Assembly: GCA_022787085.1 (NCBI GenBank)
Contig: JALFVE010000049.1
Coordinates: 55,037-119,036, forward strand
DNA length: 64,000 nucleotides
Source: Oscillospiraceae bacterium
GTDB lineage: Bacteria > Bacillota > Clostridia > Oscillospirales > Ruminococcaceae
Reading direction: 5' to 3'
The position numbers were made by a program, and so were the translations under genes. Shown here one piece after another: positions 51,822 through 60,907 of this stretch. Below the pieces are notes generated by a model, which was not told where the DNA came from, searched no databases, and saw only the letters and a program-made list of their open reading frames with translations. Every line of letters begins with the position of its first letter. The first letter of the stretch is position 1.

Positions 51822-52871
51822 TTGCTGGAACAAAGCGATATGGAGCTTGATTTTGAGGAGCGCATGGTTTCGCCCGAATCCATGCCCTCCGATGATGATA
51901 TAGATTATTCCCTCAGACCGAAAGCTTTGAATGAATATATCGGTCAGGACAAGGTAAAGGAGAATCTGGCGGTTTACATCAAGGCAGCTAAGCAGAGAAA
52001 CGAATCTCTCGATCACGTTCTGCTTTATGGTCCTCCGGGGCTTGGAAAAACCACTCTGTCTACCATTATTGCTCATGAAATGGGTGTGAATATCAGGACT
52101 ACCTCGGGTCCTGCTATTGAAAAGCCCGGCGATCTGGCGGCTTTGCTTACAAATCTTTCCGAGGGTGATGTGCTGTTTATTGATGAGATCCACAGGCTTT
52201 CACGTTCCATTGAGGAGATACTTTATCCTGCAATGGAGGACTTTGCTCTGGATATCATTGTGGGCAAGGGTCCTGCTGCACGTTCTTTGAAGGTTGAGCT
52301 GCACAGATTTACTCTCGTGGGTGCCACCACCCGTGCGGGACAGCTTACTGCCCCCTTGAGAGACAGATTCGGTATTATTCAGCGGCTTGAGCTTTATTCT
52401 CATGAGCAGCTTTCAGATATTATAATGCGAAGTGCGGTCATTTTAGGAATTGCCTGCGACAATGACGGCGCTGCAGAGATAGCCAAACGTTCACGGGGAA
52501 CTCCCCGTATTGCAAACAGGCTCTTAAAACGGGTCAGGGATTTTGCCGACGTTATCGGCAAGGGCAGGATAAATGGCGAGATCGCCGCCATTGCTCTCGA
52601 CCGAATGGAGATAGATTCGCTGGGGCTTGACAGCCTTGACAAGCGTTTTCTGAATATGCTTATCAAGGGCTACGGCGGAGGCCCTGCGGGACTTGAGACC
52701 CTTGCTTCCGCTATCGGTGAGGAAGCTGTTACTCTTGAGGACGTTTGCGAGCCGTATCTTATGCAGCTGGGATTTATTTCCCGTACACCGAGAGGTCGGT
52801 GCGCTACCGCTCTTGCCTATAAGCATCTCGGAATAACAGCGCCCGATAAACAGACCTCTTTATTTGAATAA
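51822..52871 (+). CDS. ruvB: Holliday junction branch migration helicase RuvB
   Basis: A 349-residue AAA+ motor. Walker [10 protein letters not shown] near residue 70, Walker [10 protein letters not shown] near 120, sensor 1 GATTRAG near 168 and the arginine finger region PLRDRFG near 179, with a C-terminal winged helix. The start is a TTG at 51822, ten bases after AAAGGAG; the first ATG would be 28 bases away. Confidence 0.96.
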   Translation: MLEQSDMELDFEERMVSPESMPSDDDIDYSLRPKALNEYIGQDKVKENLAVYIKAAKQRNESLDHVLLYGPPGLGKTTLSTIIAHEMGVNIRTTSGPAIEKPGDLAALLTNLSEGDVLFIDEIHRLSRSIEEILYPAMEDFALDIIVGKGPAARSLKVELHRFTLVGATTRAGQLTAPLRDRFGIIQRLELYSHEQLSDIIMRSAVILGIACDNDGAAEIAKRSRGTPRIANRLLKRVRDFADVIGKGRINGEIAAIALDRMEIDSLGLDSLDKRFLNMLIKGYGGGPAGLETLASAIGEEAVTLEDVCEPYLMQLGFISRTPRGRCATALAYKHLGITAPDKQTSLFE

Positions 52872-52894
52872 TTTCGAGGAGATTTCGTATTTAT

Positions 52895-54232
52895 ATGAGC
52901 ATTTCACTTAGTTCGGAGGGGAGCTTCTGCGCGCCTGCAAAGGATATCTCCTGCGAAGCGGCACTTGTTTTCGGATATGCCGCTGCTGTGGTCTTATGCA
53001 GAAAAAGCGGCGGAAATATTTTTGTTGGAAGGGATACAAGACGTTCATCAGATGCTTTTGAAGCTGCACTTACGGCGGGAATATTGTCGGCGGGGGCTGA
53101 TGTGACCTCTCTCGGCATTATCCCCGAGCCAGCGGGTGCCTATCTTGTTAAAAAGCTTGGTGCGGACGGATTTATTATGATTGGCGACCCCGATCGGGAG
53201 GCGGCTCACAGCGGCTTTTTCTTTTGCGATTCGGGAGGACTCAGGATATCCTCTGATATTGCGGAAAAAATTACGGCAGAACTTACCGTTAAAACAGTTC
53301 GCTGTTCTGAACGTTTCGGCAGAAAAACGGTTTATGAAAACGCTGTTTCGGAATATGCTGACTTCATTCTAAGAAATTCCGACACGGAGCTTTCTGGAAT
53401 GACAATTGCGGCAGACTGTGCAAACGGTGCGGTCGCCCTCGCTGCCGAGGAGCTTTTTTCCTCTCTCGGGGCGAAGGTTTATCTGCTTAGCTGCGAGCCT
53501 GACGGGGATAATATCAACAGCTCCTGCGGGCTGTCCCATATGGAAGCTCTTGCGGATTTTGTCAGGGAGAAAAAATGCGATATGGGCATATCCTTTGACG
53601 GCTTCGGCTCAAAATGCCTTGCTGTGGACGAAAATGGAATAACTGCTGACGGTGAGAAGCTTTTAGCTGTTTTCGCCAAGGATATGACGGAGAGAAGGCT
53701 GCTTGCAAATAATTCTGTGGTGGTTTCCGCTTCGGCAAATCTGGGATTTTCCGTTTTTGCCGAAAAGAATAATATAAAGCCCGTTTCCACAAAGGCGGGG
53801 GGAAGCTACATCCTTGAAAAAATGCTTGCAGGGGGCTTTTCTCTCGGAGGAGAGCAGTCGGGCAGGTTAATTTTCGGAGATATGAACTGCGAAAGCGATG
53901 GTCTGCTTACGGCTGTAAGGCTTATCTCTGCTGTAAAGCGCTCGGGTAAAACGCTCGGTGAGCTTTGCTCGGTCATGGAAAGATTCCCTCAGGTGGCAAT
54001 TAATGTTAAAATATCCGAAGGCTGGCGGGAGGCTTGGAAAAATATTCCTGAGCTGGAGGAATTTATCGAGAAAAAGGAAAAAGAGCTCGGCGGAATGGGC
54101 AGGATAGTTGTTCGAGAAAGCCCTGCTGAGCCTGTTATTAAGGTGACGGTTGAGGGCAGGCGATTTGACGCAGTTAACACAATGGCTGTTGAGATTGCTG
54201 AAAAGGTCAGAAGCCTCTGCGCCGCTATTTGA
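52895..54232 (+). CDS. Phosphohexomutase (GlmM-like) homologue lacking phosphoserine and metal loop (pseudoenzyme candidate)
   Basis: A 445-residue protein with the four-domain alpha-D-phosphohexomutase plan. Recognisable are GRDTRRSSDAFEAAL near residue 45, GEQSGRLIF near 318 (sugar-binding loop) and RESPAEPVIKVTVEG near the C-terminus (phosphate-binding loop). The catalytic SASHNP segment reads GDPDRE (97-102), so the phosphoserine is replaced by Pro99. The metal loop DGDADR reads DGFGSK (235-240). The usual FGTDGIRG at the N-terminus is also missing. It is probably not a mutase; a sensor or regulatory role is inference. It follows ruvB by 23 bp. Confidence 0.8.
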   Translation: MSISLSSEGSFCAPAKDISCEAALVFGYAAAVVLCRKSGGNIFVGRDTRRSSDAFEAALTAGILSAGADVTSLGIIPEPAGAYLVKKLGADGFIMIGDPDREAAHSGFFFCDSGGLRISSDIAEKITAELTVKTVRCSERFGRKTVYENAVSEYADFILRNSDTELSGMTIAADCANGAVALAAEELFSSLGAKVYLLSCEPDGDNINSSCGLSHMEALADFVREKKCDMGISFDGFGSKCLAVDENGITADGEKLLAVFAKDMTERRLLANNSVVVSASANLGFSVFAEKNNIKPVSTKAGGSYILEKMLAGGFSLGGEQSGRLIFGDMNCESDGLLTAVRLISAVKRSGKTLGELCSVMERFPQVAINVKISEGWREAWKNIPELEEFIEKKEKELGGMGRIVVRESPAEPVIKVTVEGRRFDAVNTMAVEIAEKVRSLCAAI

Positions 54233-54253
54233 TTCACAGAAAGGATTTTACCC

Positions 54254-55153
54254 ATGAGAATTGCTGACAGATGGAAGGATTATAGGCTGATCGACAGCTC
54301 ATGCGCTGAAAAGCTGGAGTGCTGGGGAAAATATAGCCTTGTTCGCCCCGACCCTCAGGTGATCTGGAAAACCGATAAAAAATCTCCCCTCTGGGACAAG
54401 GCTGACGGGCATTATTTTCGTTCAGATAAGGGCGGGGGACAATGGAGCTTTGCCAAAAAGCTTCCCGACAGCTGGCAGATCGCTTATGAACTGAGCATCG
54501 GGGAGAAGCTAATTTTCAATATCCGTCCCACGGGCTTCAAGCATACGGGATTATTTCCCGAGCAGGCTGTTAACTGGGATTTTACATCGGAGCTTATCAG
54601 AAACAGGATAAGCGAGGGCAGAGAGGTCAATGTGCTGAATCTATTTGCATATACAGGCGGAGCTACTCTTGCCTGCGCTGCTGCTGGAGCTTCCGTATGT
54701 CATGTGGACGCTTCAAAGGGAATGGTTCAGTGGGCAAGAGACAATGCCGCTTCCTCGGGGCTTTCAGACAGACCTGTAAGGTGGATAGTGGACGACTGCG
54801 AGAAGTTCGTTGCAAGAGAAATAAAGCGGGGAAGAAAATATGATGCTGTTATCATGGACCCTCCTTCCTACGGCAGAGGACCTAATCAGGAGGTCTGGAA
54901 GCTGGAGGACTGCATTTATGACCTTGTAAAGCTTTGCACGGGAGTGCTGAGCGATGCCCCGCTGTTTTTCCTGTTGAACAGCTATACTACGGGACTTTCT
55001 CCTTCGGTCATGGCTTATATTATCGGAGAGACGGTGGGAGAGAAATTCAAAGGCAGCGTTACCGCTGACGAGATCGGTCTCCCGGTGGAAACAGGAAAAT
55101 ATGCTCTTCCCTGCGGCTCAACAGCGATGTTTATTTCAGAGTCGGCAAAATAA
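54254..55153 (+). CDS. RlmI-like class I SAM-dependent methyltransferase
   Basis: A 299-residue methyltransferase. SAM motif I is LNLFAYTGGATLACAAAGA near residue 133, followed by VDASKGMVQWARDN, and the catalytic-type DPPSYGRGP near 200. It resembles 23S rRNA m5C1962-type enzymes but lacks an N-terminal PUA domain, and I see no catalytic cysteine motif typical of TCT/PCT enzymes. The target is therefore open. Ends 12 bp before ecfA1. Confidence 0.88.
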   Translation: MRIADRWKDYRLIDSSCAEKLECWGKYSLVRPDPQVIWKTDKKSPLWDKADGHYFRSDKGGGQWSFAKKLPDSWQIAYELSIGEKLIFNIRPTGFKHTGLFPEQAVNWDFTSELIRNRISEGREVNVLNLFAYTGGATLACAAAGASVCHVDASKGMVQWARDNAASSGLSDRPVRWIVDDCEKFVAREIKRGRKYDAVIMDPPSYGRGPNQEVWKLEDCIYDLVKLCTGVLSDAPLFFLLNSYTTGLSPSVMAYIIGETVGEKFKGSVTADEIGLPVETGKYALPCGSTAMFISESAK

Positions 55154-55165
55154 CGGAGGCAGTTT

Positions 55166-56041
55166 ATGGATAATATTATTTCTGCGCAGAATCTGATGTT
55201 CTATTACTCGGAGCTGTCGGAGGACGAAAACGGTGAGGCTAATGAATCGGGAAAGGTGCTTGTTTTCGATGATCTGAGCCTTGACATTAAAAAGGGCAGC
55301 TTTACCGTTATTCTCGGGCACAATGGCTGCGGAAAATCTACATTTGCAAAGCACACTAATGCAATACTGCTTCCCTGCGGAGGAAAAATGACTGCTGCGG
55401 GCTTTGATACTGCCGATGAAAGCAGGCTTTTTGACATCAGAAAGCATATCGGCATGGTCTTTCAGAATCCCGATAATCAGATAGTTGCTTCGGTTGTGGA
55501 GGAGGACGTGGCGTTTGCCCTTGAAAATATGGGGGTTTCTCCCGATGAAATGCGGGTGCGGGTCGACGAGGCGCTCAAGGCTGTTGGAATGTATGAATAC
55601 CGTGAGCACGCTCCTTCACAGCTCTCGGGCGGTCAGAAGCAGAGAGTTGCTATTGCGGGAATAATTGCAATGCAGCCGGACTGCATCGTTCTTGATGAGC
55701 CTACTGCCATGCTCGACCCTGCGGGACGCAGGGAGGTCATGAAAACCATTAAGCGGCTCAATCGTGAAAACGGCGTCACCATCGTTCTTATTACCCATTA
55801 CATGGATGAGGCGGCACAGGCGGACAGGGTTGTGGTCATGGACGGGGGAAAAATTATTCTCGATGATACGCCGTCTGAGGTGTTCTCCCATGTGGAAAGA
55901 CTCCGGGAGGTTGGACTTGACGTTCCCCAGTCTACTCAGCTGATGTATCTCCTTCGTGAAAACGGACGAGCCGACGCTGACACTCACATTATCAGCGAGG
56001 AAGAATGTGCCGATTATCTTGAAAGGCTGCTTCGGGGCTGA
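55166..56041 (+). CDS. ecfA1: ECF transporter ATP-binding subunit EcfA1
   Basis: A 291-residue ATPase of the energy-coupling factor module that powers vitamin and cofactor uptake through exchangeable S components. Walker A GHNGCGKST near residue 50, signature LSGGQKQR near 152, Walker B CIVLDEPTAMLDP near 172, and the family tail. Usually followed directly by ecfA2; here two membrane genes intervene. Confidence 0.95.
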   Translation: MDNIISAQNLMFYYSELSEDENGEANESGKVLVFDDLSLDIKKGSFTVILGHNGCGKSTFAKHTNAILLPCGGKMTAAGFDTADESRLFDIRKHIGMVFQNPDNQIVASVVEEDVAFALENMGVSPDEMRVRVDEALKAVGMYEYREHAPSQLSGGQKQRVAIAGIIAMQPDCIVLDEPTAMLDPAGRREVMKTIKRLNRENGVTIVLITHYMDEAAQADRVVVMDGGKIILDDTPSEVFSHVERLREVGLDVPQSTQLMYLLRENGRADADTHIISEEECADYLERLLRG

Positions 56042-56133
56042 TGATTTTTTAATCATATTCTAATCCTGTTTATTTGCAGATTTAAGGTTGAGGTGGTATT
56101 ATAATATCACAAAATCTGAAAGGGGATTTCTAT

Positions 56134-56415
56134 ATGATGATTCTTACTCTTATAACTTTGGTTTCACTTCTTGTAATTGCAGGCATTACTGTATTGTCGC
56201 TTTTTTCCGGAGTGGGAGTTCTGCTGTTTATGTGCATTGCTGCTATTATATGTATTCTTGCAGGTGTTTGGCTTCTGCTTTCACTTCTTGGCAAGGGAAT
56301 TTTCTCGCTTCTGAAATGTGTATTTTTCCTCGTTCTCATGCTTATCCCTGCGGTAAATATCATTGCTCTTATTGCTCTGATAGTTATTTCTTACAGATCG
56401 CTGAAAAACAGTTAA
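56134..56415 (+). CDS. Small membrane protein of unknown function
   Basis: A 93-residue, almost wholly hydrophobic protein with three predicted membrane segments. Its AAAGGGG ribosome site and clear start support it. The frame-shifted 138-residue ORF at 56088 in the track is a shadow with many Cys and Tyr. I do not recognise a family. It could be a short accessory of the flanking ECF genes. Confidence 0.7.
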   Translation: MMILTLITLVSLLVIAGITVLSLFSGVGVLLFMCIAAIICILAGVWLLLSLLGKGIFSLLKCVFFLVLMLIPAVNIIALIALIVISYRSLKNS

Positions 56416-56424
56416 GGAGAATGT

Positions 56425-57180
56425 ATGATTTCTGTTATTATTTCGTTAATAATTTTGATCGCTGCTGTAGGGTATTTTGTTTCCGACATTCGGGGAAGGT
56501 TTAACAGGGAATATATCGGCACAGGTGTATTCTATCTGTTCTTTCCGATTCTTCACGCTGCTGCGATAGGCATTTCTTCTGCTGTAATGTACGGAGTCAA
56601 GCCCGATTTCGGAATTATTGATGACGAGGCTTCGCAGAAAAAGTTTATTTATATTCTTCTCTGCTTTATTATTGCGGTTCCCGAGCTGATCGTTTCGGTT
56701 ATCGGAGCGGTCAGATTTATCGGGCATAATCGGAAATCGGGGTTAACCGACGCTCATTACAGGCTGAGCATGACAGCGGCGGCTCTTTGTATTCCCTTCG
56801 GTGCGGCGGCAATGGCTTTTGCGGTTATTCTGTGCATTGGAATGATTTCATATCTTTCTCTGGGAATACTCGCCCTGCTTTTCATCGGACTGCTCACCTT
56901 CTGCATTGGCTTTGTGGTCGTGATAGTGTTATTTCCGTTTATTATGGCATATTGGGGATTAACAGCTGTTATCGGCTGCCTTCCCGTTATAAATCTTTTC
57001 CTTGTTCTTGGCGCTGCTTTCTGCATTTTTTATTTTATAGCCGCATACGGCGGAATAAGCTCTGCGATTTCCCTTTGCAGATGCGGAAAGATAAGCAAAA
57101 AAAGAGCTGTTCTCTATTCGGTGCTGTCTCTGTTTATGTTTACAAATATTTTTGCGCTTTCTAAATTGAAAGCCAATTGA
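56425..57180 (+). CDS. Polytopic membrane protein of unknown function
   Basis: A 251-residue protein with about six hydrophobic segments, 10 bp after the preceding small membrane gene, after AAGGAGA. No family was recognised, and it does not look like a typical S component (which are about 180-220 residues with six helices), although an unusual S component cannot be excluded. The C-terminal part has CRCGKISKKRA, a basic cytoplasmic turn. Confidence 0.7.
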   Translation: MISVIISLIILIAAVGYFVSDIRGRFNREYIGTGVFYLFFPILHAAAIGISSAVMYGVKPDFGIIDDEASQKKFIYILLCFIIAVPELIVSVIGAVRFIGHNRKSGLTDAHYRLSMTAAALCIPFGAAAMAFAVILCIGMISYLSLGILALLFIGLLTFCIGFVVVIVLFPFIMAYWGLTAVIGCLPVINLFLVLGAAFCIFYFIAAYGGISSAISLCRCGKISKKRAVLYSVLSLFMFTNIFALSKLKAN

Positions 57181-57239
57181 TTTTACGAAAAATAAAAACA
57201 TTATCCTTTTGGGAAATGTATTTTAATTCGGAGGTTTAA

Positions 57240-58118
57240 ATGGCTATTATCAAAACCGAAAAGCTTACCTATACCTACAGTCAGGGGACGCCCTTTGAAA
57301 AGACTGCGGTGAATAATGTTGACCTTGAAATTGAGGAAGGAGAGCTTGTGGGCATTATCGGGCACACAGGTTCGGGCAAGTCTACCCTTATTCAGCATCT
57401 GAACGGGCTTATCAAGCCTACCTCGGGAAGGGTCATTATTGACGGGACGGATATCTGGGGCAAGGATGTGAAGCTTCGGGATATCCGCTTTAAGGTGGGC
57501 TTGGTTTTTCAGTATCCCGAATACCAGATATTTGAGGAGACTGTTTACAAGGACATTGCTTTCGGTCCTAAAAATATGGGACTGGATGAAAAGGAGATCG
57601 ATAAGAGAGTTCGTGAAACGGCAGAGCTCGTGGGAATCAGTCCCGAGCTTCTGAATAAGTCTCCCTTTGAGCTTTCCGGCGGTCAGAAGCGAAGGGTGGC
57701 TATTGCAGGGGTAATGGCAATGCGACCCAAGGTGCTTATTCTTGATGAGCCTACCGCAGGGCTTGATCCAAAGGGCCGTGAGACTATTCTCGGGCAGATA
57801 AAGAGATATCACGAGGAAACACAATCAACTGTCATGCTTGTTTCCCACAGCATGGAGGACGTTGCCCGATTTGCAAGCAGGATACTTGTTATGAACAAGG
57901 GTGAGGTGCTTTGCTATGACACTCCTCCCGCTGTATTTGCAAGGGCTGATGAGATATCCGCTGTGGGGCTTTCGGTGCCTCAGATAACAAAAATATTTGC
58001 TATCCTGCGAAGCAGAGGCATTGATATCAGGGGAGATGTTTATACGGTGGAATTTGCTCTAAAAACCATCAGCGAATACCTTGAGAGCCATGGCAGGGGA
58101 GGTATTGCAAATGCTTAA
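57240..58118 (+). CDS. ecfA2: ECF transporter ATP-binding subunit EcfA2
   Basis: A 292-residue ATPase with Walker A GHTGSGKST near residue 42, signature LSGGQKRR near 145, Walker B LILDEPTAGLDP near 166. It has the Q-loop FQYPEYQIFEE, the form typical of EcfA2. It overlaps ecfT by 8 bp. Confidence 0.96.
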   Translation: MAIIKTEKLTYTYSQGTPFEKTAVNNVDLEIEEGELVGIIGHTGSGKSTLIQHLNGLIKPTSGRVIIDGTDIWGKDVKLRDIRFKVGLVFQYPEYQIFEETVYKDIAFGPKNMGLDEKEIDKRVRETAELVGISPELLNKSPFELSGGQKRRVAIAGVMAMRPKVLILDEPTAGLDPKGRETILGQIKRYHEETQSTVMLVSHSMEDVARFASRILVMNKGEVLCYDTPPAVFARADEISAVGLSVPQITKIFAILRSRGIDIRGDVYTVEFALKTISEYLESHGRGGIANA

Positions 58119-58920
58119 GGATATTACCATCGGACAGTATTTCCCCGGAAATTCTCCCGTTCACAAGCTGGACGCACGCTTCAAGATCGTCATTACAGCT
58201 GTTTTTATTATTATGATTTTCTCCGCAGACAGCTTTTTATCGCTGTTTCTTGCGTTTTTGTTCTTTGTGATCGCCTTTGCTGCGTCAGGGCTTTCGCCAA
58301 AGTTAATCATCAAAAGTATGAAACCTATTGTGCCTATTATCATATTCACATCTGTGCTGAACATCTTCTTCATTGACGGCGTTACCGTTTTTGAGATATG
58401 GAAGATCAGGATCACGGATAACGGGCTTATTACCTCGGGATATATGATAATAAGGCTTATTGCGCTTATCTGCGGCTCTTCTCTGCTGACCTATACAACA
58501 TCGCCGATCGTGCTTACCGACGCTATCGAGCAGATGATGAAGCCCTTGGGCAAGCTTCATTTCCCCGTTCACGAGCTTGCCATGATGATGACCATTGCTT
58601 TGAGATTTATTCCTACTCTCATTGAGGAAACGGACAAGATAATGTCAGCTCAGAAGGCAAGAGGAGCTGACATGGACAGCGGAACTCTCCCTCAGAGAGC
58701 TAAGGCGCTGGTGCCTGTTATTATCCCGCTTTTCGTGTCCTCCTTCAGAAGAGCCGAAGAGCTTGCTCTTGCCATGGAGTGCCGCTGCTATAACGGCGGT
58801 GAAGGTCGGACAAAGCTTAAATCGCTGGTATCGGGCGGCTCGGATTACGCTGCGCTTTGCCTCTCCCTTTTGTTTTTATGCGGCGTTCTGATCATTGACA
58901 TGGGCAGGATAATAATTTAG
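58111..58920 (+). CDS. ecfT: ECF transporter transmembrane subunit EcfT
   Basis: A 269-residue membrane subunit coupling the ATPases to S components. About five hydrophobic segments. The coupling-helix motifs are QKARGAD near residue 185 and AMECRCYNGGEGRTK near 225; the second has C-R-C where Ala-Arg-Gly is common. I start at the ATG at 58111, which follows GGGGAGG; the track start lies inside ecfA2. Confidence 0.94.
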   Translation: MLKDITIGQYFPGNSPVHKLDARFKIVITAVFIIMIFSADSFLSLFLAFLFFVIAFAASGLSPKLIIKSMKPIVPIIIFTSVLNIFFIDGVTVFEIWKIRITDNGLITSGYMIIRLIALICGSSLLTYTTSPIVLTDAIEQMMKPLGKLHFPVHELAMMMTIALRFIPTLIEETDKIMSAQKARGADMDSGTLPQRAKALVPVIIPLFVSSFRRAEELALAMECRCYNGGEGRTKLKSLVSGGSDYAALCLSLLFLCGVLIIDMGRIII

Positions 58921-58939
58921 TTTGAAAGGGGGCTTTAGG

Positions 58940-59683
58940 TTGTCAGCCCGTAATTTAAAGGTTAAAATTGCATATAACGGGTCGGCATACCATGGCTTTC
59001 AGAGACAGGAAAATGCTTTGTCCGTTCAGAATGTCATTGAGGACAGGCTGTCCCGTCTAACTGCTTCCGCTGTGAAGATCAACGGCTGCTCCCGTACAGA
59101 TACGGGAGTTCATGCCAATGAATTTTTCTTTTCATTTATTACCGAACATCCTATTCCCTGCGGCAATATTATCCGTGGAATGAACAGCATCCTGCCCGCC
59201 GATATTGCGGTCCTTGACTGCGAAGAGGTCTCCATGGATTTTCATGCGAGGTATTCCTGCACAGGGAAGGAATATATTTACAAGATCCTCAACCGAAGTG
59301 TGAGAGACCCCTTTCTTGATGGGCTTGCGCTTCATTATCCATTTGAGCTTGATGTGGATAAAATGAACAGGGCTGGAAAATTTATTGAGGGAACTCATGA
59401 TTTTCTTTCCTTCTGCGGCTCTCTGGGTGTGAAGGAAAATACTGTACGCACGGTTTTTCTGTGCGAAACGAGGCGTGAGGGTGACATGGTCATTCTGACT
59501 GTCAGGGGAGACGGGTTCCTTTACAACATGGTCAGGATAATTGCTGGAACTCTTATTGAAGTTAGTGAAGGGCGGATCTCTTCCGAGGAGCTGCCCGATA
59601 TTCTTGAAAGCAGAGACAGGAACCGTGCGGGTATTACGGCAAAGCCATGCGGTCTTTATCTCAATCGTGTATTCTATGAATGA
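58940..59683 (+). CDS. truA: tRNA pseudouridine synthase A
   Basis: A 247-residue enzyme modifying U38-40 in the anticodon arm. The catalytic aspartate is in CSRTDTGVHANEF near residue 50; GDGFLYNMVRIIAG near 195 is typical. I start at the TTG at 58940, seven bases after AAAGGGGG; the upstream TTG in the track overlaps that ribosome site. It follows ecfT, a common Firmicute order. Confidence 0.95.
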   Translation: MSARNLKVKIAYNGSAYHGFQRQENALSVQNVIEDRLSRLTASAVKINGCSRTDTGVHANEFFFSFITEHPIPCGNIIRGMNSILPADIAVLDCEEVSMDFHARYSCTGKEYIYKILNRSVRDPFLDGLALHYPFELDVDKMNRAGKFIEGTHDFLSFCGSLGVKENTVRTVFLCETRREGDMVILTVRGDGFLYNMVRIIAGTLIEVSEGRISSEELPDILESRDRNRAGITAKPCGLYLNRVFYE

Positions 59684-59695
59684 GGAGGCGTTAAT

Positions 59696-60877
59696 ATGCC
59701 CGTTACGGATATTTCCGAGCTTAGAAAAAGGAGACAGGCTAAGCAGACGAAAAATATGATAATTAAGGTGTTCATTATCCTTCTTATATGCGGCGCTGCG
59801 CTTATTGCCGCCTTGACTAAGGATATGTGGCTGCCTTATTTTAAGGGGATACTTACGACTATACCCGAAAATCTTTCCTCCGAGGGCACGGCTGAAATGT
59901 CTGAGGGGAAATTTCCTCTCAAGGTCGAAGGCGGCTCGGGCTTTCAGCTTATGGATATGGATGGTTCCCTTGCTCTTCTTGATGAATCACGTTTTCATGT
60001 TTACAGCACTGACGGAAAGGTCATGAACGAGCGTCAGCACACCTTTGCAAACCCGATACTATGCGTTTCAGGCTCCAAGGCTCTAATTTACGATGAGGGC
60101 GGAAGAGATTTCAGCCTTGAGAGCAAGTATAAGAATATTTACTCGAAAACCGCTGACGATGTTATCTATCTTGCAAAGCTTTCAAAATCGGATTATGCCG
60201 CAGTCGTCACAAAGTCGGACAAATATCTTGCGATGCTCAAGATTTACGATCCCATGGGCAATCCCATCTTCACATATTTCAGCTATGACAGCCGTATTAT
60301 TAATGTGACCTTTACCGATAACAGCAGTGGATGTATCGTTACTGTTCTGAGCGCTGAGGGCGGTCAGCTCATTTCCCGCATGAAGCGCTTCGATTTTAAT
60401 GACACTGAGCCTATGTGGGAGAGCGACGGTGTTGCCACTCTTGCTCTCGATGTGGAATTTACCGACGATGGCATCATTATGATAGGTGATACTGCTTCTG
60501 CGGGCTTTACCGGGGACGGTGTGCTGGTTTCTCAGTATGTTTACAGCGATCCTATTACCGATTACAGCACTTCGGGTCAGATATCCGCCGTTATCACCGA
60601 AAATACCGATATCAGAAAAACACGGCTTATTTCGTTTAATGGGGCGGACTGCGCTTCTCCTGTGGTGATATCTCTGGACGAGGAGGCAAAGAAGGTTTCT
60701 GCCGATAATTCTCAGGTTTACATTCTTAATGATTCCAGTATTGAGATTTACAGCTCAGATGGGATACTATGCGGCGAGATACTTCTTGAGGACGATTTCG
60801 ACGATTTCTGCAAATGCGCAAAATACATATTCCTGTTAGGATATGACAGCGTTAATCGTATCAGTTACAGCGGATAA
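59696..60877 (+). CDS. DUF5711 family membrane-anchored protein
   Basis: A 393-residue protein with a basic cytoplasmic start (RKRRQAKQTK), one transmembrane helix (about 22-42) and a long external domain of repeated beta strands resembling a propeller (strands with LLDESRFHVYSTDGKV-type patterns). The DUF5711 label fits the overall plan. Its function is unknown. It sits between truA and a CvpA-family gene. Confidence 0.75.
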   Translation: MPVTDISELRKRRQAKQTKNMIIKVFIILLICGAALIAALTKDMWLPYFKGILTTIPENLSSEGTAEMSEGKFPLKVEGGSGFQLMDMDGSLALLDESRFHVYSTDGKVMNERQHTFANPILCVSGSKALIYDEGGRDFSLESKYKNIYSKTADDVIYLAKLSKSDYAAVVTKSDKYLAMLKIYDPMGNPIFTYFSYDSRIINVTFTDNSSGCIVTVLSAEGGQLISRMKRFDFNDTEPMWESDGVATLALDVEFTDDGIIMIGDTASAGFTGDGVLVSQYVYSDPITDYSTSGQISAVITENTDIRKTRLISFNGADCASPVVISLDEEAKKVSADNSQVYILNDSSIEIYSSDGILCGEILLEDDFDDFCKCAKYIFLLGYDSVNRISYSG

Positions 60878-60907
60878 TGCTTTATTTCGAGGTGATAATT
60901 TTAAAAA

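Noticed and set aside
56088-56504. A 138-codon Cys/Tyr/Phe-rich ORF on the plus strand
   Set aside because: It is an out-of-frame reading of the small membrane protein at 56134, which has the ribosome site and sensible composition.
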